The notes below the pieces were generated by a model. The model was not told the DNA's origin and ran no database searches. It saw nothing but the letters and a program-made list of their open reading frames with translations. Below, one piece after another: positions 18,830 to 26,354 of a stretch of DNA of 58,050 nt (positions are counted from its first letter, which is position 1; each line of letters begins with the position of its first letter). This stretch comes from GWF2-38-69 sp037127655 (GTDB taxonomy: Bacteria > Verrucomicrobiota > Lentisphaeria > Victivallales > GWF2-38-69), in NCBI GenBank assembly GCA_037127655.1, contig JBAXXY010000002.1, forward strand, positions 1 to 58,050, given 5' to 3'. Position numbers and translations under genes: made by a program.

Positions 18830-20044
18830 ATGAAAATATTCCATAAGCTTCTATTGTCGAGTTTTTTCCTCTTTTTAACTACTTACATCTCAGCTGTATC
18901 TGTTACTGTTACAGGAAGCGCTGAGGGCAACCCTGACAAAGCTGGCGAGTTAGCATTAGCTGAGGCCCTGAGAAATGCCGTAAGGGAAGGCGCAGGTGTA
19001 GATGTAATGAGCGAATCTAAAGTTTCTAATTTTCAGGCTGATTATGACATAGTTATGACCTCTTCTTTCGGCTATATCGAAAGTTATAAAATTCTAGAAC
19101 AGAAATATGACAAAACCACTTCGATTTACACGATAAAATTACAGGCCGAAGTAGGGAAAAGCGCGCCTTCTATGGATAAGATAATGGCCTTGAGAATGCT
19201 GGTCAAGAGAATGGATTCTCCCCGCGTAATGGTTCTATGCAAAGAAAAAATCAAAGGATTAGAAGAATCTGATTCATCAATGGCTGCAGGAGTTATTGAA
19301 GAGATAACGCAAAACAACGGATTTGAACTTTTTAATAAGGAAGCCATTGACGAGCAGACATCCAAAGAGGCATCAAGAGCCGAGATTCTCGGAGATACTT
19401 TGGATGCGAAAGCAAAGTCAGGGGGCATTACTTCTACTTCCGACTTTAAAATTATAGCTGACATCAAAGGTTCAGTCGGAAAACTTAAAGAGCCGTTCCC
19501 GGAAGTTTTCGTAAGAGATACAGCTATCGGAATTGACCTCAAAGCGCTTTGGACGGATACAGGCGAAGTCATAGCGACAGTTTCGATACCTACAAAAAAC
19601 TTTAAAGGTGAAGCAAATATGAATCTTCCTTATGATATGCCGGATCAGCTTATAAGGCATTATCTAACAATTGTTCTTCAGGGAACAGAGAAAGGTACTG
19701 AAAATAAAGATGTTTACAGGCTGTTTTCGAAAATAATATCTAAATGGATAACGGAGCTTGATTTAGGCGCAAAGATTAAGCTTGAATTCAAAGCCATTGA
19801 TAAAAATCAGCTTGACAACCTGATTGCAAAACTCAAAGATGTTAACGGTGTTACATACGCCTGGAGAAGAGAGTATGACAAAAGACTCTTTTCGATTGTA
19901 GAAGTAGAAACCAGACTAACTTCATCACAACTTGAAAGCGAAATCATAAAGATTCTGGATTCAAATGATGATGCTAACAAGGCTAAGTACGAAGTTGACC
20001 AAGCCACAAAGAGAAGTTTGCGTTTTATTCCTGTGAAAGATTAA
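18830..20044 (+). CDS. Exported FlgT/LPP20-like envelope protein
   Basis: A 404-aa protein with a signal peptide (about 1-22, LTTYISAVS). After it comes VTVTGSAEGNPDKAGELALAEALRNAV, typical of the repeat-like N-terminal domains of LPP20/FlgT-type envelope proteins. A central region (about 130-290) with VMVLCKEK and FKIIADIKG recalls the CsgG-like middle domain of FlgT. No flagellar genes are in the window, so a general outer-membrane role is more likely. It is followed at 47 bp by three small lipoprotein genes, which suggests an envelope assembly or stress cluster. Function is inferred only from fold-like similarity. Confidence 0.65.
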   Translation: MKIFHKLLLSSFFLFLTTYISAVSVTVTGSAEGNPDKAGELALAEALRNAVREGAGVDVMSESKVSNFQADYDIVMTSSFGYIESYKILEQKYDKTTSIYTIKLQAEVGKSAPSMDKIMALRMLVKRMDSPRVMVLCKEKIKGLEESDSSMAAGVIEEITQNNGFELFNKEAIDEQTSKEASRAEILGDTLDAKAKSGGITSTSDFKIIADIKGSVGKLKEPFPEVFVRDTAIGIDLKALWTDTGEVIATVSIPTKNFKGEANMNLPYDMPDQLIRHYLTIVLQGTEKGTENKDVYRLFSKIISKWITELDLGAKIKLEFKAIDKNQLDNLIAKLKDVNGVTYAWRREYDKRLFSIVEVETRLTSSQLESEIIKILDSNDDANKAKYEVDQATKRSLRFIPVKD

Positions 20045-20091
20045 ATAAAATTAATAAATGATAAATATTAACTTAAATATTTGGAGGCCTA

Positions 20092-20457
20092 ATGTTAAAA
20101 CGAATTACTAAATGGTCGGGAATTGTTGTCGCGGCTAGTCTGATTGCCGGCTGCATTACAGGACCGGGAGGTTTGGCTCCGTCAACCATTCCTATCACGG
20201 CAAATGACACTTACACAGTAGTTAAGCATGACGCTATTGGAGTTGACACATCATTTTCTATTCTATTCATTCCGGTAACTCCTTCATGTAGTGCTTACCA
20301 GGCATTGATGGATGCAAAAGAAGAGACCGGGGCTGATGCACTCATAAATGTCACGGGTGAAAATAAGAGCGTATATCTCTTTATTGTTAACTGGCAGAAG
20401 ATGAAAATCCGCGGAGATGCCATAAAGTTCCAACAAGCCGGCTCTGTGCTGGAATAA
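20092..20457 (+). CDS. Small lipoprotein, first of a tandem paralogous pair
   Basis: A 121-aa lipoprotein with lipobox LIAGC (Cys21), preceded by a good GGAGG. The mature part has STIPITANDTYT, then FIPVTPS and ADALINVTGE, ending in a hydrophobic LFIVNWQKMKIRG strand. The next gene encodes the same pattern (SPITEKDTYT, FIPFFT, NALVEVVV, LYILVYN), so the two are diverged tandem copies. The layout is reminiscent of the TRL-like small lipoproteins, but I cannot confirm the family. Probably outer-membrane anchored. Confidence 0.75.
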   Translation: MLKRITKWSGIVVAASLIAGCITGPGGLAPSTIPITANDTYTVVKHDAIGVDTSFSILFIPVTPSCSAYQALMDAKEETGADALINVTGENKSVYLFIVNWQKMKIRGDAIKFQQAGSVLE

Positions 20458-20472
20458 AAAGGAAGGTTTAAT

Positions 20473-20829
20473 ATGATTAGATTTTTATTAGTTTCATTTT
20501 TTGCAGCTTTTCTTGTGTTGTTGGTTGGCTGTTCGAGTATGACATCTATTTCTCCCTCAACATCGCCTATCACAGAAAAGGACACCTACACGAAACTTAA
20601 AGAAACTTCCGGTACATGTTACGATTACCAGATATTCTTCATACCATTCTTTACCAATGACCCTGTGGGCGTAGCCAGAAACAAAGCTATCAAGAATGGT
20701 GGGGGCAATGCTCTTGTAGAAGTAGTTGTACAACAGACTTCATTATATATCCTCGTTTATAATGCCTATTGGACAACAGTTGAAGGCACAGCCGTAACAA
20801 TTGAACGCAAAGGAACAGAAATCGAATGA
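20473..20829 (+). CDS. Small lipoprotein, second of a tandem paralogous pair
   Basis: A 118-aa lipoprotein with lipobox LLVGC (Cys20) and a ribosome-binding site AAGGAAGG. It shares with the gene 15 bp upstream a PIT-x-x-DTYT motif after the lipobox, a FIP motif, a central Gly/Ala-rich helix (NKAIKNGGGNA) and a final beta-strand pair. Sequence divergence suggests an old duplication. Its stop overlaps the start of the next lipoprotein gene by 4 bp (ATGA), indicating translational coupling. Confidence 0.75.
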   Translation: MIRFLLVSFFAAFLVLLVGCSSMTSISPSTSPITEKDTYTKLKETSGTCYDYQIFFIPFFTNDPVGVARNKAIKNGGGNALVEVVVQQTSLYILVYNAYWTTVEGTAVTIERKGTEIE

Positions 20830-21416
20830 AAAACCTCTCAAGAATCTTATTAGGTTTATCAATTATTGTACTTGGCGCCTGCACCAGTACTCACATACCG
20901 CCAGCTGATCCTAATCAGGGAGATTTAAGCCAGTCTCAGATTGGACAACTCTCTCAGAAAAAACTTCATGTCCCATGCAGAGTGGAAGTTCACTGCGTTG
21001 ATACTATAAAAGGAGACAGCAATGCTACCTGGAGAGATCACTACTACACTTATCCGCTTCAACAAATACTTACCAGCAGTTTTAATAGTGCTATCTACGC
21101 TGCATTCGACCAACCAGGAAGCGAAGTTGTTGACGCATTTACTGTTTATGTAACTGTGCCTGAATCAAGATTTATCTATACCGGCAGCGGTGATTGCGAA
21201 TATAAGCTGCAAGTCATTGTAAGATTCGATGAACCTGGTGAAAAGAAGATAACAGCGTTTACTCTAGACCAATCCTTTGAAGGAAAAATCACTAATTATG
21301 ATGCAGTTCCTCCAGTAGTCTATGATGCTTCGAGGTCTCTTGCCTACAGAGCAATTGAAACTATTATAAAGAATCCTAAAGTCATAAAGACTGTCAAGAG
21401 ATTTGAAGAGAAGTAA
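20826..21416 (+). CDS. Conserved-looking lipoprotein of unknown function
   Basis: A 196-aa lipoprotein with lipobox LGAC (Cys19). The mature protein is rich in beta-strand-like sequence, with YPLQQILTSSFNSAIYAAF in the middle and a C-terminal helix YDASRSLAYRAIETII. This pattern occurs in several small envelope lipoproteins of assembly pathways, but I do not recognise the family. It overlaps the preceding lipoprotein gene by 4 bp and is the last gene before a strong terminator at 21429-21466, so it closes the envelope cluster. Confidence 0.75.
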   Translation: MKNLSRILLGLSIIVLGACTSTHIPPADPNQGDLSQSQIGQLSQKKLHVPCRVEVHCVDTIKGDSNATWRDHYYTYPLQQILTSSFNSAIYAAFDQPGSEVVDAFTVYVTVPESRFIYTGSGDCEYKLQVIVRFDEPGEKKITAFTLDQSFEGKITNYDAVPPVVYDASRSLAYRAIETIIKNPKVIKTVKRFEEK

Positions 21417-21428
21417 TTCTATATTTTG

Positions 21429-21466
21429 AATAAGGCGGTAGAAAATGATCTACCGCCTTATTTTTT
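21429..21466 (+). terminator. Rho-independent terminator of the lipoprotein cluster
   Basis: Perfect 12-bp stem TAAGGCGGTAGA / TCTACCGCCTTA (21431-21442 and 21449-21460), extendable by two A:T pairs, with a 6-base loop and six T residues at 21461-21466. It lies 12 bp after the lipoprotein stop and immediately before pnuC, and it settles the pnuC start because an upstream start would put codons inside the hairpin. Confidence 0.93.
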
Positions 21467-21482
21467 ATATTTGGAGATTCAA

Positions 21483-22112
21483 ATGTTAGAATTCATTAGA
21501 AATAATCTGCTTGAGATATTTGGTGTAGTAATGAGCATCGTATATCTCTATTTCTCAATCAATAGGAATATACTTTTATGGGTTATGGGAATTATTTCTT
21601 CGTCTGCCTATATAATAATTTTCTATAAAGATTGTTTATACGCTGACGCAATACAAAACCTATATTATGTGCTAGTGAGTATCTACGGCTTTGCAACATG
21701 GTACATGAATAGAAATTCTATCGGTAAAAGCGTTTTCAATACAGATGTATGTGTTATGACCCCAAAAGACACAACTAGATATATTTGTATATGGTTGACT
21801 TTATTTGTAGTAATTTACTGCTTAGTTCGTTATCTGCCTGATGTTTTAAATATTACGACTGCCAGCATTCCTTTGGTGGACAGCATTCTGACAAGCGCGG
21901 CTCTTGTCGCTACCTGGATGATGACAAAAAGGCTTCTCGAACAGTGCGCTGTATGGATAGTAATTGACTTTGCCTACATCGTTGTCTATGCGTATAAAGG
22001 CCTGTTATTAACAGCTTTTTTATTCGTGATATACACCATAATGGCTGTGATAATGTTTATTCAATGGAGAAAACAGTATAAACTTCAGCTTCAAAGAACT
22101 AAAATGAGATGA
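21483..22112 (+). CDS. pnuC: Nicotinamide riboside transporter, PnuC family
   Basis: A 209-aa inner-membrane protein with about seven segments. PnuC-type signatures include NLLEIFGVV at the N-terminus, the WVMGIISSSAYIIIFY segment, DAIQNLYYVLVSIYGFATW, and the late TAALVATWMMTKRLLEQCAVW and DFAYIVVYAYKGLLLTA regions. It would import nicotinamide riboside for NAD salvage. The frame is open 19 codons further upstream, but those codons form a terminator hairpin; GGAG before the ATG at 21483 supports this start. It appears to be a single-gene unit, with no nadR or kinase gene beside it. Confidence 0.92.
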   Translation: MLEFIRNNLLEIFGVVMSIVYLYFSINRNILLWVMGIISSSAYIIIFYKDCLYADAIQNLYYVLVSIYGFATWYMNRNSIGKSVFNTDVCVMTPKDTTRYICIWLTLFVVIYCLVRYLPDVLNITTASIPLVDSILTSAALVATWMMTKRLLEQCAVWIVIDFAYIVVYAYKGLLLTAFLFVIYTIMAVIMFIQWRKQYKLQLQRTKMR

Positions 22113-22231
22113 CTAAGGTCACTCATTTCTATAGAAGTTGCCTCAAAGCTTATTACTATTGAAAGGTTTCTAAAAAGTTTAACCGTCAGGAAAAACTCTT
22201 ATTAATTTACAAATATTCTACTTTTAAAGTA

Positions 22232-22260
22232 TTGACTTCATTTCCTGTAAAAACTAGAAT
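22232..22260 (+). promoter_or_regulatory. Sigma70-type promoter (TTGACT-17-TAGAAT)
   Basis: TTGACT at 22232-22237, 17-bp spacer, TAGAAT at 22255-22260. Transcription would start near 22268, giving a leader of about 53 bases to the ATG at 22321. The same TAGAAT form appears in two other strong-looking promoters in this window (32115 and 49630). Confidence 0.7.
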
Positions 22261-22320
22261 TTCAATATTGATTTGTTCATTCTTCAAAGTGTTCACAAAA
22301 AAATAAGGAGTACAAATTTC

Positions 22321-23481
22321 ATGAAACACAAAAGGGGATTTTTAACAACGGCATGTACAACGCTGGCATTAGCAAGCGTATTTACATGTAATGTATTTTC
22401 AGCTGACATTAATGACTTCAGCGCTGCAAGAGAATTCCAGGGCACTGCCACTCCGTTGATCCAGTGCAATTTACTTTCAGGATTCAATGATAACTGGCGC
22501 GGAATGATAACTTATACCGCTCTTCCCGGTACTATTTTCAAGGGACCAAGCACAGACAGCAATGGAAAAACTACCCTTGGCACAGTTCTTTTTACAATTG
22601 ACAGGGTCGGAAGACAAATATTATTGGATCAATATGTAGCTCAGTATCAGATAGCTAAAGAAAATTATGAAAGAGATGTAAAACTTTTCAAGACAAATGC
22701 TATTCCAGAACAACAGTTAGCTACTGACAAAGCTGCTTATTATGCAGCAATAGCACAGGTAAAACAGCAGCAATATCTAGTGAATCTTTGCGTAATTCGC
22801 GCTCCTTTTGATGGGATAGTTGTCAGCGTGAACAATGTCGGCTGGCTCTCAGGTGAACCTCCTGTTATGCAGATTGCCCAGTTAAAACCAATGGGAATTG
22901 CTGTACCGATGGACAGAAGTTTAGCTAATAAAATTACCCCTTCAACTCCTATAACAATCTACCCAGATCCAAGCATCAGTAAAGATATTTTTGGTGTTGC
23001 AAGAGGATATTCAATCCTGACAGCTACTGGTGTTACTTTTACAATTGCTAACTATCAGGTAAAGAAGGAAGTTGATGGAAAAACATACCCAATTGTTACC
23101 TCAGCATCTCCTATAGTACCTTTTAGGTTTGCAGACCAGAATAAACTATCATTGAATTCTACTAATATTTTTAAGGATGACAAAGGTTCATTCGTATGGT
23201 TGGCAGTAGGACAGAAAGATCTGACTACAAAAGGAATAGATAAAATTTTTTCTGTAAAGAAAGTCTATGTTGAAATTACATCTGAATCAGCAGACGGCGC
23301 TATCTTTGCAAAATTTGTTGTTTTGAAGGAAAACAAAGATCTGGCAGCCTACGACATGGTCATAGGAGATATGCCTGAGGGAGTCAAGGATGGAGATATG
23401 GTTTCATTCCAGGACCCAAGATTTGTATTTATGCCTGGAGATAATGTCAGAGTTGTAATTGGCCCACAACCTGCAAAATAA
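22321..23481 (+). CDS. Secreted membrane-fusion (HlyD-like) protein, paralogue 1
   Basis: A 386-aa protein with a signal peptide (about 1-28, cut after VFSA) and no lipobox. The middle looks like a periplasmic adaptor: a helical hairpin with AKENYERDVKLFKTN and IPEQQLATDKAAYYAA, then a lipoyl-like strand IRAPFDGIVVSV, as in RND/ABC efflux adaptors. The C-terminus ends with a VKDGD, FMPGD, GP-PA pattern shared with the next gene. No pump or outer-membrane channel gene is nearby, so partners must be elsewhere. The frame opens 16 codons upstream, but AAGGAG and the signal peptide favour the ATG at 22321. Own promoter and terminator make it monocistronic. Confidence 0.75.
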   Translation: MKHKRGFLTTACTTLALASVFTCNVFSADINDFSAAREFQGTATPLIQCNLLSGFNDNWRGMITYTALPGTIFKGPSTDSNGKTTLGTVLFTIDRVGRQILLDQYVAQYQIAKENYERDVKLFKTNAIPEQQLATDKAAYYAAIAQVKQQQYLVNLCVIRAPFDGIVVSVNNVGWLSGEPPVMQIAQLKPMGIAVPMDRSLANKITPSTPITIYPDPSISKDIFGVARGYSILTATGVTFTIANYQVKKEVDGKTYPIVTSASPIVPFRFADQNKLSLNSTNIFKDDKGSFVWLAVGQKDLTTKGIDKIFSVKKVYVEITSESADGAIFAKFVVLKENKDLAAYDMVIGDMPEGVKDGDMVSFQDPRFVFMPGDNVRVVIGPQPAK

Positions 23482-23504
23482 TTATTAGATACTAGCCTTT
23501 TTTG

Positions 23505-23537
23505 AGACCCGGCAATCACTTGCCGGGTCTTTTTTTT
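23505..23537 (+). terminator. Rho-independent terminator
   Basis: An 11-bp perfect stem AGACCCGGCAA / TTGCCGGGTCT (23505-23515 and 23520-23530) with loop TCAC, followed by a run of eight T residues. It ends the first adaptor gene 23 bp after its stop. Confidence 0.95.
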
Positions 23538-23691
23538 ACTAAAAAACTATGATGGATAGTCAATTCCAAAGAATTTATATAACTTTTAAATGGAATGTCT
23601 TGTCAGAGTAAAATGAATATGATAAAATTCCTAGCATTGCCAACATTACGGAACATTATTTATACTAGAAACAAAATAAAGGAGAGGGAAA

Positions 23692-24933
23692 ATGAATTGG
23701 AAAGCAATCGGCCTTGCAGCAGTTTTCGGAACGCTTCTTGGCACATCATCTTTCGGGGCAGACGCTGCTCCGATAACAGACTTGAACGCAAAAAGAACAT
23801 TCACAGGCACGGTGGTCTATGTGGCTGGCGGACAACTCCAATTTGGATTTAACGATTCACACCGCGGTTGGGTTGACTTCTCAGCAAGACCTGGTTTTCT
23901 TTTCAGAGGACCGGTAAAAGATGTTGATGGCAACATCATCAGACAGGGTGACATGCTAATGCATCTCACAGACACATACAGAGTAGCAATGGTGGCTCAG
24001 AATATTGCAGCTGTAAGACTAGCAGAAGTTAACCTGAATTATGATAAATGGCAATATGATATGGTTAAGAAACTTCAACCAACAGCCGCCGTTTATGAAA
24101 TGCAGGTAAGACAGGCCGAACAGGCTTATTTCGGAGCTATTGCATCTCTCGAAAGTGCAAAAGCAGCGCTTATTCAGGTTCAGCAGTTACTAGAAGTCTG
24201 CACAATGAGAGCTCAGTATGACGGCATTGTAGATTCAATGCTAGTACCAGCTGGCTACCTATCAGGGGAAGAGCCTGTTATGAAAGTCTATGAAATGAAC
24301 CCAATAGGCATCAATGTTACTCTAGACAGCAAGCTCGTAGGTAAGATTAACCACAACACTCCTATTACCATCACCTCAAGTAGAGATGGTTCAAAACCTG
24401 TAGGAGTCTGTCGCGGAATGACTCTTTATAATGCAGCTGGAAACCCAGGAACTACATTCCAGGTCATAAACAAGCTCTTACTACCTCCTGTAGAAGCAAC
24501 GGGTCTGCCTATCTTTGAAAGATGGGGATTTGCAGCTGATCTGGGACACGATGCTTTAAGCCCTCTCTATCAACCAAAAACTTGCATGATGATTACAGAA
24601 AGATCCATTATTAAAGTTGAAGACAAATACTTTGCCTGGAAAGTTGAAGGCGCTAAAGAAGTTGCTCCTGAAGTTGGTATGAGCTATATCTCCACAGCAA
24701 GACTAGTTCCAATAAGTCTAGGCAAGATCAAAAAGTATTATGACAATAACACAATGATGGTAGAAATAGTCAACGCAGATATAGCTGAAGGCGATGTATT
24801 TCTGAATACAGATATCGTTCCAACTACACTCAAAGACGGCGATAAAGTTTGCTTATTCGATCCAATTTACACATTTATGCCTGGTGACACCGTAACAATA
24901 GAAATCGGGCCAAATCCTGCTACTCTAAAATAG
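23692..24933 (+). CDS. Secreted membrane-fusion (HlyD-like) protein, paralogue 2
   Basis: A 413-aa protein with a signal peptide (about 1-23, SSFGADA) and no lipobox. It shares the whole plan of the upstream paralogue: an N-terminal strand region with GFNDSHRGW (GFNDNWRGM in the other), a coiled hairpin (LAEVNLNYDKWQYDMVKKL, QVRQAEQAYFGAIASLESAK), the lipoyl-like MRAQYDGIVDSM, YLSGEEPVMKV, and the end LKDGD, FMPGD, IGPNPA. AAAGGAGAGGG precedes the ATG. It has its own 3' terminator. The pair probably arose by tandem duplication; the transporter they serve is not visible. Confidence 0.75.
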   Translation: MNWKAIGLAAVFGTLLGTSSFGADAAPITDLNAKRTFTGTVVYVAGGQLQFGFNDSHRGWVDFSARPGFLFRGPVKDVDGNIIRQGDMLMHLTDTYRVAMVAQNIAAVRLAEVNLNYDKWQYDMVKKLQPTAAVYEMQVRQAEQAYFGAIASLESAKAALIQVQQLLEVCTMRAQYDGIVDSMLVPAGYLSGEEPVMKVYEMNPIGINVTLDSKLVGKINHNTPITITSSRDGSKPVGVCRGMTLYNAAGNPGTTFQVINKLLLPPVEATGLPIFERWGFAADLGHDALSPLYQPKTCMMITERSIIKVEDKYFAWKVEGAKEVAPEVGMSYISTARLVPISLGKIKKYYDNNTMMVEIVNADIAEGDVFLNTDIVPTTLKDGDKVCLFDPIYTFMPGDTVTIEIGPNPATLK

Positions 24934-24957
24934 ACAATTAAGACTCTTAAAGAATCT

Positions 24958-24986
24958 AAAAGGCTGAGTTCGCTCAGCCTTTTTTA
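24958..24986. terminator. Bidirectional UUCG-type terminator between convergent genes
   Basis: Stem AAAAGGCTGAG / CTCAGCCTTTT around a TTCG tetraloop (24969-24972), with a T run on the plus side and the matching A run for the minus strand. It serves the adaptor gene ending at 24933. The minus-strand epimerase stop codon (24974-24976) lies inside the hairpin, so the same element can only partly serve that gene. Confidence 0.9.
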
Positions 24987-25939
24987 TTTCGGTAAAACTC
25001 TATCACATCAAGAATGATATCTTCAAGTGTATATTCTGGAGACCATCCAACAAGATTTTTGATTTTTGTTGTATTAGGCGCTCTATGGAGCATATCCTCA
25101 AATCCTGGAGCGTAGGCTTCACTGTAGGATTTATATATCAATTCAGAAGAAGAACCCGCAAGTTTGACAACAGTCCTGGCCAACTCCTCTATACTGCACG
25201 ATTCATTGCTTCCTATATTGTAAACTTCGCCGTTAAACTCTTTCTCTGACAAAGATAAAAGACAGCGGACAACATCTTTCACATGGCAGAAACATCTGGT
25301 CTGTCTACCAGTTCCAAAAACATTCAGTGATTTACCTCCAAGGGCGCTTTGCACGAACCTCGGAAGAACCATCCCGTATTTACCTGTCTGTCTTGGTCCG
25401 ACAGTGTTGAAAAATCTTACGATGTTCACGGGCAGTTTGAATTCTTTATAAAATGATGTGCAGTAAAATTCATCCAGCAATTTACTGCAGGCATAAGACC
25501 ATCTTGAATGAGTCGGCGGGCCTATAAGCAGGTCATCGTCTTCGGAAAAGACATGTTTAGTTGATTTGCCGTAAACTTCGCTTGTCGAAGCTACTAAAAT
25601 TTTAGTCTTGTTCTGCAAAGCTCCTTCGAGAACTCTTTCTGTTCCTTTGACATTAGTCCTTATGGTATGTACAGGATCCTTTACGACCATGTCCACGCCT
25701 ACTGCCGCGGCAAGGTGAAAAACTATGTCGCTTCTCGATATTATGTATTCCAAAGCGCTAAGGTCTAGAATATTACCCTTAATAAAATCCAGCTTAGGAT
25801 TGTCAATCACAGCTTCCAGATTATCTAGGCCCCCTGTCGAAAGGTCATCGATTACTGTGACTTCATCTCCCCTCTTGATTAGACTTTCTGCTAGATATGA
25901 ACCTATGAAGCCTGCTCCTCCGGTAATTAAACAACGCAT
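24974..25939 (-). CDS. NAD-dependent epimerase/dehydratase (extended SDR)
   Basis: A 321-aa nucleotide-sugar modifying enzyme of the extended short-chain dehydrogenase family. The NAD-binding GGAGFIGSYL is at residues 7-16, the catalytic YxxxK is in SYACSKLLDE, and VRFFNTVGPRQ follows. It resembles UDP-glucose 4-epimerase, UDP-glucuronate decarboxylase and dTDP-glucose dehydratase; the sequence alone does not decide. It would supply an activated sugar for surface polysaccharide. It is monocistronic, convergent with the adaptor gene, and its start has an AGGA site. No glycosyltransferases lie beside it. Confidence 0.9.
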   Translation of the reverse strand: MRCLITGGAGFIGSYLAESLIKRGDEVTVIDDLSTGGLDNLEAVIDNPKLDFIKGNILDLSALEYIISRSDIVFHLAAAVGVDMVVKDPVHTIRTNVKGTERVLEGALQNKTKILVASTSEVYGKSTKHVFSEDDDLLIGPPTHSRWSYACSKLLDEFYCTSFYKEFKLPVNIVRFFNTVGPRQTGKYGMVLPRFVQSALGGKSLNVFGTGRQTRCFCHVKDVVRCLLSLSEKEFNGEVYNIGSNESCSIEELARTVVKLAGSSSELIYKSYSEAYAPGFEDMLHRAPNTTKIKNLVGWSPEYTLEDIILDVIEFYRNKKG

Positions 25940-26075
25940 CTCAAATCCTGAAAATTAAAGTTTATAAAAGAATAAAATATACAGGAAACCATATATCATT
26001 TTACCTGCAGATTAAATATAATATATGAAAAATCAACCTTATTACTAAAAACTGACTGCCAGACGAGTAAAAATA

Positions 26076-26354
26076 GTGGATAAAATATCATCTGAAGCAA
26101 AAATTAAAAATAATTTGGGATTGCATGCCAGGCCATCTGCTGTTTTTGTACAGGCTGCATCCAAATTTGATGCGGATATAACGATTGAGAGAAATGGCGA
26201 TATCGTTAATGGGAAAAGCATCTTAGGATTGCTTATGTTGGCCGCAGGACATGGAAGCATTATAAAAATCTCAGCATCAGGTACGGATGCCCATTTCGCT
26301 GTTGCTACTTTAGTGAAGCTTGTGGAAGAGGATTCGGAATTCAACGAGATATGA
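26076..26354 (+). CDS. ptsH: Phosphocarrier protein HPr
   Basis: A 92-aa HPr. His17 in GLHARPSA is the phosphoryl-carrying residue, and Ser48 in NGKSILGLL matches the regulatory serine phosphorylated by HPr kinase. The start is GTG. It overlaps the enzyme I gene by 4 bp. No sugar-specific enzyme II is in the window, so the pair may feed PTS permeases elsewhere or act mainly in regulation. Confidence 0.95.
   Translation: MDKISSEAKIKNNLGLHARPSAVFVQAASKFDADITIERNGDIVNGKSILGLLMLAAGHGSIIKISASGTDAHFAVATLVKLVEEDSEFNEI

Noticed and set aside
19126..19572. 148-codon minus-strand frame inside the FlgT/LPP20-like gene
   Set aside because: Antisense to a gene with a signal peptide and coherent domain structure; no independent support.
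26017..26022. TATAAT upstream of ptsH as a promoter
   Set aside because: The surrounding region is very AT-rich and no -35 match is found at proper spacing.
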